A stretch of 64,000 nucleotides of DNA from Catenibacillus scindens (GTDB taxonomy: Bacteria > Bacillota > Clostridia > Lachnospirales > Lachnospiraceae): NCBI RefSeq assembly GCF_014202115.1, contig NZ_JACHFW010000013.1:1-64000 (forward strand), read 5' to 3'. The position numbers were made by a program, and so were the translations under genes. Shown here in pieces: positions 17,226 through 26,901 of the stretch (within the stretch, counting starts at the first letter, position 1; every line of letters begins with the position of its first letter). The notes under the pieces were generated by a model. The model made no database searches and was not told where the DNA came from. It saw nothing but the letters and a program-made list of their open reading frames with translations.

Positions 17226-17259
17226 TAAAATCACCTCTTTCTTAATTTTTTGGCACAAG

Positions 17260-17457
17260 GTTACTATTCACAGTCGATTTGAAGCAAATACACAGATTCG
17301 TCGAGCTTACTCGTAAGAAGATGGGTAACTGCTTCAAATCGAACTGCAAAGCAGGAACCTCCACCAAATGAGCAATTTTAAGCTGCTGCTGCAGCGGCAA
17401 AGCCTGCAAAGCAGGCGGGATTGCGAATGCAGCGTGGAGGGGACTGTGAATAGTAAC
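17260..17457. repeat. 198-bp structured intergenic repeat, three-way junction type
   Basis: Outer arms GTTACTATTCACAGTC and GACTGTGAATAGTAAC are perfect 16-bp inverted repeats. Inside are two more inverted pairs: GATTTGAAGCA (17276-17286) with TGCTTCAAATC (17330-17340), and CCTCCAC (17358-17364) with GTGGAGG (17434-17440). It fills the gap between secA and prfB. A 5' fragment of the same subtype recurs at 34938. Confidence 0.88.
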
Positions 17458-17540
17458 GGCACAGGCCAGACGGACGCGCAGGCGTCCATTTTCTATACAG
17501 CAGACCGGCTATCCGGAGCAGACAGCCGGACCGTTACTGT

Positions 17541-20114
17541 TTACTTATTGCGGCCGCAGCACTGTTTATACTTTTTACCGCTGCCGCAGGGGCATGGATC
17601 GTTTGGATAAACTTTACCGGCACTGCGGCGCACCGGAGCCTGGGCCACAGATGTGTCTCTGTTAGTTCCTGTTACTTTGGCCACTTCCTCACGCTCCGCT
17701 TTCTGCTCAATGCGCACATGCATCAGCACTGAAACCGTTTCACGGGAAATTCCCGCGATCAGTTCATCAAACATATCGTAACCGGCAAATTTATATTCTA
17801 CCAGCGGATCTCTCTGGCCCAGCGCCTGAAGGCCAATGCCCTGGCGGAGTTGGTCCATATCGTCAATATGATCCATCCACTTCCGGTCGATGACACGGAG
17901 AAGTACCACACGCTCCAGCTCTCTCAAATGTTCAATTTCAGGAAATTCCTTTTCCTTAGCCTCATATAAAGCCACAGCTTTCTCTTTAAGCTGCTCCACA
18001 AGCTTGTCCTTGGTCATGCCGTCATAATCGCTTTTTTCCGTGGACAGCGGCTCCAGAGGAATCATAGGAATAAGAACGTTGTTCAATTCGGCAATATCCC
18101 ACTCTGAGGAAGGCACAGAATCGTGGATTACTTTGTCCACAGTCTCTTTCACCGTATCGCCGATCATACGGATCACAACGCCCCTCATGCTCTCGCCGTC
18201 GAGAACTTTGCGGCGCTCCGCGTAAATAATCTCACGCTGTTCGTTCATGACTTCATCGTAATCCAGAAGGTTTTTACGGATACCGTAGTTGTTGGACTCA
18301 ATCTTCATCTGAGCTTTTTCTACGGCAGAGGTGAGCATTTTATGCTCCAGAGCCTCTCCTTCAGGGAAACCGAGGGAGTTAAAAATGTTCATCAGACGTT
18401 CTGAGCCAAAGAGACGGAGCAGATCGTCCTCCAGAGAAATATAAAATCGGGACTCGCCGGGATCGCCCTGACGTCCGGCACGTCCTCTGAGCTGATTGTC
18501 AATACGGCGGGATTCATGGCGCTCTGTACCGATGATCATCAGGCCACCCACATCTGCCACGCCCTCGCCCAGCTTAATATCAGTACCACGGCCGGCCATG
18601 TTGGTGGCGATGGTCACAGCCCCATACTGTCCGGCCTGGGCCACAATCTCTGCTTCTTTCTCGTGGAACTTGGCGTTGAGGACCTGATGAGGAATGCCCC
18701 GCTTTTTCAGCAGGTTGCTGATCTCCTCAGACGCCTCAATGGTAATAGTACCCACAAGGACCGGCTGTCCTTTCTTATGACACTGCTCAATGGCCTCGAT
18801 GACCGCATTGATCTTTTCTTTATGGGTTTTATAAACGGCATCATGATGATCTTTACGGATGACCGGTTTATTGGTAGGAATCTCGATCACATCCATACCG
18901 TAAATGTCTCTGAATTCCTTCTCTTCTGTGAGAGCTGTACCTGTCATACCACATTTCTTTTTATATTTGTTAAAGAAATTCTGGAAAGTGATGGTGGCAA
19001 GGGTCTTGCTCTCTCGCTTCACCTTCACGCCCTCCTTGGCCTCAATAGCCTGATGAAGGCCGTCAGAATAGCGGCGGCCGGGCATGATACGGCCGGTAAA
19101 CTCATCAACAATGAGAACTTCATCGTCTTTAACAACATAGTCCTTATCCCGGAACATCAGATTGTGAGCGCGCAGAGCCAGGATAATATTATGCTGAATC
19201 TCAAGATTTTCCGGATCCGCCAGGTTTTCAATATGGAAAAACTTTTCAACCTTGTGAACGCCCTCTTCGGTCAGGTTAATGGTCTTTTCCTTTTCATTGA
19301 CAATGAAATCCCCGGTCTCGGTGATCTCCTCGCCCATGATGGCGGTCATCTTTGTCATTTCGCCGCTGGCTTCGCCCCGGACAAGCTGGCGGGCCAGGAT
19401 ATCACAGACACGGTACAGCTCTGTAGACTTTCCGCTCTGTCCGGAAATGATCAGAGGTGTACGGGCCTCGTCGATAAGCACAGAGTCCACCTCGTCGATA
19501 ATGGCAAAGTTAAGGTCTCGCTGTACAAGGCGCTCTTTGTAAATGACCATATTATCTCTCAGATAATCAAATCCAAGTTCATTATTTGTGGCATAGGTAA
19601 TATCGCAGGCATAGGCAGCGCGGCGCTCATCCGGCGACATACTGTTTAAAATAACGCCTACAGTCAGTCCCAGAAACTCATGGACAGACCCCATCCACTC
19701 GGCATCACGCTTCGCCAGGTAGTCATTGACAGTTACAATATGGACGCCCTTGCCTTCCAGGGCATTAAGATAGGCCGGGAGGGTGGATACTAAAGTCTTT
19801 CCTTCACCGGTCTTCATCTCGGCAATACGGCCCTGGTGGAGAATAATGCCGCCAATGAGCTGCACCCGGTAATGGCGCATGCCAAGGACACGGTCCGCTG
19901 CCTCACGCACTACTGCGAAAGCCTCCACTAAAAGGTCATCCAGTGTCTCGCCTTTGGCCAGACGATCTTTAAACTCCTGAGTTTTCTGACGAAGCTCCTC
20001 GTCGGAGAGTTTTTTCATCTCCGGCCCCAAGGCTTCAATCTTATCGACTAAAGGATACACACGTTTAAGCTCGCGCTCACTGTGCGTTCCCAGAATTTTT
20101 TCCATCAGTTTCAT
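17541..20114 (-). CDS. secA: Protein translocase ATPase SecA
   Basis: An 857-residue motor protein that drives Sec-dependent export with SecYEG. Seen: [21 protein letters not shown] (Walker A) near residue 90, the DEAD-type [22 protein letters not shown] and [13 protein letters not shown] of the second helicase domain, and a C-terminal zinc-binding [16 protein letters not shown] that contacts SecB or ribosomes in other species. Length and order match single SecA proteins. A promoter lies at 20241-20269. Confidence 0.97.
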   Translation of the reverse strand: MKLMEKILGTHSERELKRVYPLVDKIEALGPEMKKLSDEELRQKTQEFKDRLAKGETLDDLLVEAFAVVREAADRVLGMRHYRVQLIGGIILHQGRIAEMKTGEGKTLVSTLPAYLNALEGKGVHIVTVNDYLAKRDAEWMGSVHEFLGLTVGVILNSMSPDERRAAYACDITYATNNELGFDYLRDNMVIYKERLVQRDLNFAIIDEVDSVLIDEARTPLIISGQSGKSTELYRVCDILARQLVRGEASGEMTKMTAIMGEEITETGDFIVNEKEKTINLTEEGVHKVEKFFHIENLADPENLEIQHNIILALRAHNLMFRDKDYVVKDDEVLIVDEFTGRIMPGRRYSDGLHQAIEAKEGVKVKRESKTLATITFQNFFNKYKKKCGMTGTALTEEKEFRDIYGMDVIEIPTNKPVIRKDHHDAVYKTHKEKINAVIEAIEQCHKKGQPVLVGTITIEASEEISNLLKKRGIPHQVLNAKFHEKEAEIVAQAGQYGAVTIATNMAGRGTDIKLGEGVADVGGLMIIGTERHESRRIDNQLRGRAGRQGDPGESRFYISLEDDLLRLFGSERLMNIFNSLGFPEGEALEHKMLTSAVEKAQMKIESNNYGIRKNLLDYDEVMNEQREIIYAERRKVLDGESMRGVVIRMIGDTVKETVDKVIHDSVPSSEWDIAELNNVLIPMIPLEPLSTEKSDYDGMTKDKLVEQLKEKAVALYEAKEKEFPEIEHLRELERVVLLRVIDRKWMDHIDDMDQLRQGIGLQALGQRDPLVEYKFAGYDMFDELIAGISRETVSVLMHVRIEQKAEREEVAKVTGTNRDTSVAQAPVRRSAGKVYPNDPCPCGSGKKYKQCCGRNK

Positions 20115-20240
20115 TCCAAATATTCACTCCTGTTATTTTCACCTTAATGCCGCCGCCCTTTCCCGCGGCATAAACGTTAGGTAACATTCCAGCCCTGAAG
20201 CAGCCCCACTGCAGCCCTGCCTCAGGCTGAATACTTTTTA

Positions 20241-20269
20241 TTTTAACACTAGTCTATGGTATTTGTAAA
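20241..20269 (-). promoter_or_regulatory. Promoter of secA
   Basis: TTTACA (20264-20269), 17-base spacer, TTAAAA (20241-20246) on the minus strand, about 120 bases upstream of the secA start. The leader between shows a short GC-rich hairpin (CCGCGGGAAAGGGCGGCGG type) near 20150-20172. Confidence 0.5.
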
Positions 20270-20296
20270 TAGATTTTGAGATGAAAGCCCAGACCG

Positions 20297-20326
20297 TGTT
20301 ACTGTTCCACCGTGAACAGCAATAAT
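20297..20326. repeat. Mini inverted repeat related to the intergenic family
   Basis: TGTTACTGTTC and GAACAGCAATA flank a six-base loop. Sequence resembles the ends of the larger repeats. It lies upstream of the secA promoter and downstream of the glycine-rich membrane protein gene. A further GC-rich inverted repeat (AGACATCCGG/CCGGATGTCT, 20369-20399) follows and may act as that gene's terminator. Confidence 0.4.
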
Positions 20327-20409
20327 GCGCCGGCCGGATAACACCGGCTTATATGTAATAACGCACAGACATCCGGCGCCCTCTGGACTCCGGATGTCTT
20401 ATTTCCAGG

Positions 20410-21483
20410 TCAGCACCCCTGGAACGGATCTGTAATCATCTTGAATTTGGACCGCAGCATAAGAAGGCTGACAGTGATAGAGATGTAAGAAATAATCATT
20501 AAAAGAGACTGGATCATCGCCGGCACAACACTAGCCACATAATATGTGTTGATAAAGTTGCCGGCAATAGTAATCACATAAAAAGCAACCATAATAAAAT
20601 TAAAGACAATATGATACATGGAAACATTCCCCTGTACCTGACCTGTCCTTAACGTATTGCGGATCACCTTGGTCGTCTTGAGAATCTTAACCTGATAGAT
20701 GAGCATCAGAATACAGACAGCCAACACGACGCATATAACCACAGCCACAATGCCTATCATTGCCATAGGTGTAAAATCTCCACTATAATAGCGCAGGGAG
20801 CTGTTTAAAAAGGACGCGCCGAAAAGGAGCATACATGAGACAATGGCTACGATCCCGATCATAATTGAAATCAATACGATCTCTGTGATCACCACGCCCC
20901 GTGTCAGGGTAATTCCCACCGTCGAAGGGACCGGCTTTGAACCGGCGCAGCTAGCAAAGAAAAGCCACATACCAAGCACGGTGATTCCAAGGAGAAGGCA
21001 GCCCACAAATGAGCCTATCTGTACACTCTGAACATTAATATCCATATGATAGATATCACTGACTGTTGGAAAAAACAGGCTGGCAATACTTAAAACGCAA
21101 GCCAGACTATAGCAGATAGTGCCGAACAAGAAGGGAAATGATCTTCCTGTTTCGCGCACTGCTGCCACCGCCGCTCCCGGCTGCTGCTGACCCAAACCGC
21201 CTCCGAAGCCCCCATACATTGTATTGTTCATATAAGGGCCGGCATTCTGGCCAGTACCGTAATAATTGCCATAAGGGCTTGTATTTTGCCCATTTCCATA
21301 AGCGCCGCCATAGGGGCCTGTGTTTTGCCCATTTCCATAAGCGCCGCCATAGGGGCCTGTGTTTTGCCCATTTCCGTAATCGCCGCCATAGGGGCCTGTG
21401 TTTTGCCCATTTCCATAATTGCTGCCATAGGGGTTGGTGTTTCCTTCATATGTACCCGGACCGCTTCCATATTGATTTTCCAT
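20410..21483 (-). CDS. Membrane protein with Gly/Asn/Gln-rich tandem-repeat N-terminus
   Basis: A 357-residue protein of unknown function. The first 100 residues are low-complexity, built on a 13-residue unit GNGQNTGPYGGAY repeated about five times, coded by near-exact 39-bp repeats (about 21260-21430). Then come four or five transmembrane helices (FLFGTICYSLACVLSIASL, VGCLLLGITVLGMWLFF, VLISIMIGIVAIVSCM, IVAVVICVVLAVCILML, and a final pair). The ATG at 21483 follows AAAGGAG; an in-frame ATG 69 bases upstream lacks a ribosome site. The repeat copy number could vary by slippage. Confidence 0.75.
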   Translation of the reverse strand: MENQYGSGPGTYEGNTNPYGSNYGNGQNTGPYGGDYGNGQNTGPYGGAYGNGQNTGPYGGAYGNGQNTSPYGNYYGTGQNAGPYMNNTMYGGFGGGLGQQQPGAAVAAVRETGRSFPFLFGTICYSLACVLSIASLFFPTVSDIYHMDINVQSVQIGSFVGCLLLGITVLGMWLFFASCAGSKPVPSTVGITLTRGVVITEIVLISIMIGIVAIVSCMLLFGASFLNSSLRYYSGDFTPMAMIGIVAVVICVVLAVCILMLIYQVKILKTTKVIRNTLRTGQVQGNVSMYHIVFNFIMVAFYVITIAGNFINTYYVASVVPAMIQSLLMIISYISITVSLLMLRSKFKMITDPFQGC

Positions 21484-21693
21484 AACAATCTCCTTTCTCT
21501 CTTTATGCACTACACAGACCTGCGGATCTGTGTTCTCTTTCATTTTTTCCACTCTTATATATTCTTACACTTTGCCGCATTTGTCAATTTTTTTTATAAA
21601 GTTCTGTAAACCGCAGAGCTGGTTTTATTACATGCCGCACCCGCAGCCATGCGCCTGCCGCACGGCTGCGGGTGTGAATGATTCAGCGGGGTT

Positions 21694-24204
21694 TTAAACA
21701 AGATAATCCGGAACTGATGAATCTGTAAAACAATAGGCGTCTTCCGGAGGCTGTTCATTTTCATAGACAGTATTAAATTGGCGGTAGAGAATTTTTTCCA
21801 CTTCATCTAAATACCGGCCGATATAGCCGCCGTTATATTTTTCCCCGATAATATCCCTATATTTTTGAAAATGAGCCAGAGAGGCATGTAAAAATCCCTC
21901 GGTCACGCCATATCTCCCATATTTATTTTTTAGCACGATACAAAGAATCTGCAAAAGATCTTCCGGCGTGTAATCTTCAAAATGAATTACCTGAAAGCGG
22001 CGTGCCATGCCTTCATTGTATTGCATAAAAGTTTTCATTTTGTCTTCATAGCCGGTACATACCACGCAAAAAGGAAATTCCGTCTTATCCGGATTAGTCT
22101 TTTCCACTAACTGATCAATAAGATAAGGGTTTTGCAAAAGTTGATACGCCTCGTCAATGAGCAGTACCCGGTCTTTACATCTGCTGATTTCCCTGGCCAG
22201 GGCATCCGGATTTTTGATCAGGCTGCCCGCCTCCACCTTGCGCACGGTTCCGCTTTTGAGTACCCCCGCGCCTTTGAGCAGATGGCCGAAAATCTCGGCA
22301 ATCGTTGTCTTGCCTGTGCCGGGATTCCCCGCAAAGACAAAATGGTAGTTGCGTTTGTTCTGCCTGTCACTGTAACGCAATTTATTCTCAAAATCACGTA
22401 TCGTCTGTTTGACGCCTGAAAGGCCGACCATCTGCGCCAACTGCTGCTTAACGCTTTGCTGCTGCTCATCGGAAGCGTATTTTTGCAGCTGCGCCGGCAG
22501 CAGCTCCGGCGTCAGCACATGGTCACAGGCAGCCACTGCCATATCATTCACCAGATTTTCCGCGTTGCGCCCATTGGCCCAGTCATCCTGGCAATCGGCA
22601 TACCAGTTGCCAAAGAAATCCACGATCATGTGATCTAACTCTCCTGAAACAGACAGCCCCCGGTCATGAGCCTTTTTGCGGAAGATACACGCCAGTTCTT
22701 CGGGAGAATAGTCCTCAATATGGATATGGTTGCCAAACCGCTCCCTGAGTCCCGGGTTCACTGTGGAAAACATATGCTCCATTTCATCGGGATATCCTGC
22801 CAGAACTACCGCATATTCCCCCGGATGTGAGGTCATGCTGGCCACCAGCTCATTGACCATACCCTGGTGATAGCTGTTGGTTTCATGGCCGCTGGCGGCA
22901 AAGCCGTATGCCTCGTCAATAAACAGCACCCCTCCTCTGGCCCGCTCAATGGCGTCCCGCATATTCGCCTCGGAATGTCCGATATACTGGCCAATAAGCT
23001 TGCTGGGCTGGGTCTCCACCATATGTCCGGACGGCAGCAGGCCATATTCCCCAAAAATCTCCCCGATCAGGCGCGCTGCCGTACTTTTTCCTGTCCCCTT
23101 TTTGCCAGTAATGACAAAATGCAGATTAGGTCCGGCTTTTTTCCCCTCACAGGCAGGCGGTTCCAGCCGCAGGGGCTGTACCTGTTTTTCCGTTTCTCCG
23201 TGGTACTTACCAATATACGCCCGGATTTTTTCTTTCAGCTCCTGCATCCCTGTCAGCTCATCCAACTGCTCCATGGCAGGCTTTTTCATGTCCTGTCCGC
23301 ACATCTTCTGACATGCTTCCAGGTTAAGGATTTTCCCGGGCGCCATAAAATGATCAAGTAAATGCTGCATCAATGCCTTGAGCTGGCAGGCGGACAATTC
23401 TTCTGTTCCGGTATATTTGGCTCCAGTCTCCCCCTCATTAATATTTCGCTGGATCTTTCCCGCAATCATCTGGCAGATATCTTCCAGATGATCCTGATCC
23501 AGCTCCAGCCGTTTTCCGCCAATGCCCGCCAGCCGCAAATAGTGCAGGGCCAGGCGGATCTCCGGTGCCGGCACCGGCGGAATATGATGGAACACCGCGC
23601 GTTTCTTCAGGCTCTCCCACACATAGGTCCAGCGCTGACCGTGAAAGAAATCTGCCACCTGGCCCTCGCTTCGGTCAAACAGAAAAATCATCACATTGCG
23701 GTTGCAGGGATCGTGAATACTCTCGATTTTTTTAAAAAGATCATTGAGCATGGAGCCGTTATCGCCTTCCCGCTGCAAATGCTCCAGCATATTCAGACCG
23801 TCGGAACAGATAATAGCTGTTTTAATCAGGCCATTCCTCATAAATTCTCCGGCATAGCGGATCATTTCTGCGGGAGCTATGTTATAGGAGAGGGAATCTC
23901 TGCGGGCCGGCTGGCTCACAGCAGCCGCGCCGCGATTGGATAAAAGTTTTCCCTTTGTGGCGCCATGAACACGGGGTACGGCGCTTTTCCCCTGAAACAG
24001 CTTTCTGGATGCCGCGTCCAGAAAAGTGACCCCTTCCGTATAATCTAAAAAGATAATGCGCTCATATCCCTGGCATCTCAGATCCTGGTGCAGCAGCTGA
24101 GGCAGGGACATGGGCACCAGCGATTCATCTGTGAAAAGATCAAAAATCTCACCGAAATAACAAAATATCCGGCTTGTGGCCGCACTAAAATAACTGTTTT
24201 TCAT
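21694..24204 (-). CDS. Tandem AAA+ ATPase of the CbxX/SpoVK type
   Basis: An 836-residue protein. The first 330 residues are not recognisable. Two AAA+ modules of the CbxX/CfqX-SpoVK type follow. The first has Walker A GKKGTGKSTAARLIGEIFG near residue 368 and GGVLFIDEAYGF; the second has GNPGTGKTTIAEIFGHLL near residue 630 and RVLLIDEAYQLL. Both have arginine-finger regions (GLRERFGNHIHIEDY, GMARRFQVIHFEDY). Such ATPases remodel protein complexes as hexamers; the client here is unknown. It is the last gene of a ten-gene cluster containing an Hsp70, 5 bases after the preceding gene. Confidence 0.85.
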   Translation of the reverse strand: MKNSYFSAATSRIFCYFGEIFDLFTDESLVPMSLPQLLHQDLRCQGYERIIFLDYTEGVTFLDAASRKLFQGKSAVPRVHGATKGKLLSNRGAAAVSQPARRDSLSYNIAPAEMIRYAGEFMRNGLIKTAIICSDGLNMLEHLQREGDNGSMLNDLFKKIESIHDPCNRNVMIFLFDRSEGQVADFFHGQRWTYVWESLKKRAVFHHIPPVPAPEIRLALHYLRLAGIGGKRLELDQDHLEDICQMIAGKIQRNINEGETGAKYTGTEELSACQLKALMQHLLDHFMAPGKILNLEACQKMCGQDMKKPAMEQLDELTGMQELKEKIRAYIGKYHGETEKQVQPLRLEPPACEGKKAGPNLHFVITGKKGTGKSTAARLIGEIFGEYGLLPSGHMVETQPSKLIGQYIGHSEANMRDAIERARGGVLFIDEAYGFAASGHETNSYHQGMVNELVASMTSHPGEYAVVLAGYPDEMEHMFSTVNPGLRERFGNHIHIEDYSPEELACIFRKKAHDRGLSVSGELDHMIVDFFGNWYADCQDDWANGRNAENLVNDMAVAACDHVLTPELLPAQLQKYASDEQQQSVKQQLAQMVGLSGVKQTIRDFENKLRYSDRQNKRNYHFVFAGNPGTGKTTIAEIFGHLLKGAGVLKSGTVRKVEAGSLIKNPDALAREISRCKDRVLLIDEAYQLLQNPYLIDQLVEKTNPDKTEFPFCVVCTGYEDKMKTFMQYNEGMARRFQVIHFEDYTPEDLLQILCIVLKNKYGRYGVTEGFLHASLAHFQKYRDIIGEKYNGGYIGRYLDEVEKILYRQFNTVYENEQPPEDAYCFTDSSVPDYLV

Positions 24205-24209
24205 AAGCG

Positions 24210-25160
24210 TCAGCGCTCCTTGCCCTCTCTGACCGGGGTGATTTTTTCCTGTAAAGAATCCTGCGCCTGTCCGGGAACCCTGGCGTCATGCCGCGGATCG
24301 TCACTGATGCACGTCCCGGTGGCCCTGACAGCGCCGCTGTCTTGCAGCGTACCTAAAACAAGCTGCTGGAGGGCACTGCGGGCGCTTTCTGAAAATCCAG
24401 GCGTCTCCAGATAAATCTGATCATCACAGGAAAATGTCACAGAGGCCCGGTCGCCAACAGGATTTTCCACAGTGATCCGCGTAGGCGTATCGCCGTCCCC
24501 TCTGGCCAAAACAGTGGATTTCCACCCGGCCTCGCCCAATCGCTCTATGACGCACTGGGCCAGTTCCAGCCGCACCATCGTGCGCATATAATTCTTTTTC
24601 GCCTGCCCCGGAAGTTCTTCCAGCGCCTGCTCCAGTTCCACAAGGCGCTGCATCGTATATCGGACAGATTCCGGATCATCGTTTTGGAAATCGGTATTAA
24701 GCTTCTCAAGCTGATCCGCCAGCCCGGAAAATGAATGCTGTGTATATTCATCAAGATTGCATAATACGGTTTCTGTGCCAATGGATGTAGGCAGGTCGAT
24801 CTCAATATTTTCCAGCTCCCCCATCCGTTCCTGCAAGCGATGAAGCTTATTCACTGCCTGGGAAAAATTTTCCTTCCGCTGTACTTCCCCTGCCATCCGG
24901 CGCCGTCTCTGACGAATCTCCTCCATCTCGGACAATCTGTCCGCCATTTTCGCGTACTCCATCTCCTGGTCCAGCCGGGCAATCTCCGCCTGCATCTCTC
25001 GGATCCGAACGGCATTGTCAGATATAGCGCGCAGCCGCTGCTCTTCCATCCACGTCCTGGGCTTCACCGTAAGTCCCCTGGGTGAACGATAATCCGCCGT
25101 CGCGATTAATTCTTCCACAATCTCTCCGGTATCCGGCCGGATAATAAATACAGTACTCAT
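24210..25160 (-). CDS. Helical/coiled-coil protein of unknown function
   Basis: A 316-residue protein I do not recognise. Residues about 40-115 are strongly heptad-like and charged (Glu/Arg/Met-rich, predicted coiled coil); the C-terminal third has alternating polar/hydrophobic segments (TRITVENPVGDRASVTFSCDDQIYLETPGF) suggesting a small beta domain. A similar beta segment (LISPVGDQLEFQFKPDDTLMM) occurs in the next gene upstream, so the two proteins may be distant paralogues that share a C-terminal domain. No signal peptide or membrane segment. Confidence 0.7.
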   Translation of the reverse strand: MSTVFIIRPDTGEIVEELIATADYRSPRGLTVKPRTWMEEQRLRAISDNAVRIREMQAEIARLDQEMEYAKMADRLSEMEEIRQRRRRMAGEVQRKENFSQAVNKLHRLQERMGELENIEIDLPTSIGTETVLCNLDEYTQHSFSGLADQLEKLNTDFQNDDPESVRYTMQRLVELEQALEELPGQAKKNYMRTMVRLELAQCVIERLGEAGWKSTVLARGDGDTPTRITVENPVGDRASVTFSCDDQIYLETPGFSESARSALQQLVLGTLQDSGAVRATGTCISDDPRHDARVPGQAQDSLQEKITPVREGKER

Positions 25161-25181
25161 CCTATGCTCGCTCCTCTCCTG

Positions 25182-26300
25182 TTAAATAATGGTCACATCC
25201 CGGACTAAAATTCCCTGGCTTTGCAGCGCCTGTCCAATGATCCGGGTCAGCTGTTCTATGACGCTGCGGTTATGCACCCCCTGAAATTCAGGGCGCATCA
25301 TAAGTGTATCGTCAGGCTTAAATTGAAATTCCAGCTGATCACCCACCGGACTTATCAGTCTCAAATGGAGCGTCTCCCGCTCATCATCCTGTTCAAAGGC
25401 GTAATCTTCCTCCCTCTCCAGACACCATCCTCTGCTTTCCATCAATTCCAAAACGGCGGCGCTCATTTGAATACGCGCCTGCGAGGAGAGAAAACTTTCT
25501 CCGGCCTGCCGGACAATCTCCTGTACGCGCCGGGACAGGCTCTGGGCCTGGCCGCTTAACGCGGCAAAGGTATCCATGGCGGTGTCTTCCGGCTGTTCCA
25601 ACGGCGGCAGGGATTGCTCTGCCTGTTCCAGAGCCCCTCTGCTCCAGAATATACAGTCTATCTCCACCGTCTCTTCCCCCTCTGTGGTGTTCAGAGAAAT
25701 CTGAACTGTACGGCTGTTTTCAAGAAGCGCTTTTGTCCGGCTCCACTGGTCAATCCACTGTTGCCGCGCATTTAACCACCGTTCTTCCCATTCCAGGTAC
25801 TCCGTCAGTACAGCGTCGGCCTGGCGGTACAAACTGGCCGCTGCAGTCTGCTGTCCCTGGGAAGGAGTCCGGGAAGATGCTGCGGAATATTTCTCCAGAT
25901 CATGATATATTGTCTCCAGTCCCTCCAGATCATGGAGAAACTGTTTATCCATCAGATGCAGCCGCGGTTTTTGTTTCAGTGAATCCAGGATGTCCCCCGC
26001 CTGCCGCAAAAATTCATCCCCCGTCCGGGAGTCTTGGCTGTTCCGGGTCCGCCGGTCCTCCAGCTGTTCCTGAAGATCGCAAAGATCCTGCTGCTGACGT
26101 CTGCGCGCTTCATCCAATTCAAAATCCCAATCTGACGGTATGTCTCTTTCATGATCGCCGCTGAGCCAGTCGCTGATCTTGGCCAGGCCCATAAGTCCGG
26201 CCAGATGCAGCCCCAGGCCGATAAAGGTATGTTCCTCCATAAATTCCCCATAGCTGGAAAATATCCGGTCAAGCCCGTCAAAAAAATCATTTTCCCCCAT
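25182..26300 (-). CDS. Hypothetical protein sharing a C-terminal domain with its neighbour
   Basis: A 372-residue protein, unknown function. The N-terminus has a short glycine-containing hydrophobic stretch (FIGLGLHLAGLMGLAKI), the middle is helical with many Gln/Glu/Arg, and the last 100 residues contain the LRLISPVGDQLEFQFKPDD segment shared with the 316-residue protein next to it. The ATG at 26300 overlaps the upstream radical SAM gene by 14 bases and has AGGGAGG before it, so translation is probably coupled. Confidence 0.7.
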   Translation of the reverse strand: MGENDFFDGLDRIFSSYGEFMEEHTFIGLGLHLAGLMGLAKISDWLSGDHERDIPSDWDFELDEARRRQQQDLCDLQEQLEDRRTRNSQDSRTGDEFLRQAGDILDSLKQKPRLHLMDKQFLHDLEGLETIYHDLEKYSAASSRTPSQGQQTAAASLYRQADAVLTEYLEWEERWLNARQQWIDQWSRTKALLENSRTVQISLNTTEGEETVEIDCIFWSRGALEQAEQSLPPLEQPEDTAMDTFAALSGQAQSLSRRVQEIVRQAGESFLSSQARIQMSAAVLELMESRGWCLEREEDYAFEQDDERETLHLRLISPVGDQLEFQFKPDDTLMMRPEFQGVHNRSVIEQLTRIIGQALQSQGILVRDVTII

Positions 26301-26901
26301 CAACTGTCCCTCCCTGTTCAAAAAAGGAACGCAGTTTCTGCGCCCTCTCCGCGTCCTGCCGGGACGGCACGCCAACCTGCGCCAGTCCCCCGCCATAAGG
26401 CCGGATCCATTCCGTAGTTCTTCGCCCGGCTCCAAAGGAAATTAAGCCCTGATATCGGGATGTCTGCAGAATCAGCCGCTGATTGGCCGAACCCCGCAGG
26501 CTCCCCCCATCATCCAGATCAGACAGGTAAGGTCCGTCGATAATGGCGTCACACTGTCCTGTCAAAGGCTGACCTTCAATTTCCTCATAAGCATAGCCTG
26601 TATACAAAATCACACCAATATCTGCGGCACAGCGGATCTTCAGAATCAGCCGATACAGGGCGTCCCCCTGTAAAAATGGCTCGCCGCCGCTGATGGTCAG
26701 TCCCTCAATATCCGGACGGCGCAGTACCAGGCGCGCCAGCGTATCCACATCCATTTCATATCCTCCGCTCAGCGGCCGGGCATCCGGCGTAACACAGCCG
26801 GGACAGCTTTTCATACAGCCCTGTACCCAGATGCCAAAACGGGCATACGGCCCCAGGGTGTGGACAGGAGCGGCCACCATGTGCAGACGCAGCCGCGTCA
26901 C
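26287..26901 (-). CDS. NrdG-like radical SAM activating protein
   Basis: A 204-residue radical SAM protein. The 4Fe-4S motif is CMKSCPGC (CxxxCxxC), preceded by GIWVQG, the usual context in NrdG/pyruvate formate-lyase activase-like proteins; GLTISGGEPFLQ supplies the SAM-binding GGE motif. NrdG relatives create glycyl radicals on partner enzymes, but no glycyl-radical enzyme is visible in this window. I take the GTG at 26901, which overlaps the stop of the coiled-coil gene (GTGA), because the reading frame upstream overlaps that gene. Start is uncertain; the ATG at 26880 is the alternative. Confidence 0.82.
   Translation of the reverse strand: MTRLRLHMVAAPVHTLGPYARFGIWVQGCMKSCPGCVTPDARPLSGGYEMDVDTLARLVLRRPDIEGLTISGGEPFLQGDALYRLILKIRCAADIGVILYTGYAYEEIEGQPLTGQCDAIIDGPYLSDLDDGGSLRGSANQRLILQTSRYQGLISFGAGRRTTEWIRPYGGGLAQVGVPSRQDAERAQKLRSFFEQGGTVDGGK

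Noticed and set aside
17461-17535. Hairpins after secA (GGACGC/GCGTCC and CCGGCT/AGCCGG) as its terminator
   Set aside because: Neither is followed by a T run on the minus strand; they may be part of repeat-derived sequence.
18516-19649. A long plus-strand frame antisense to secA
   Set aside because: It is the mirror of a highly conserved gene with no ribosome site or recognisable domain, a common shadow frame in GC-biased codon usage.
21260-21430. 39-bp repeats as a CRISPR array
   Set aside because: The repeats are contiguous with no spacers and lie in frame within a coding region encoding a 13-residue unit.
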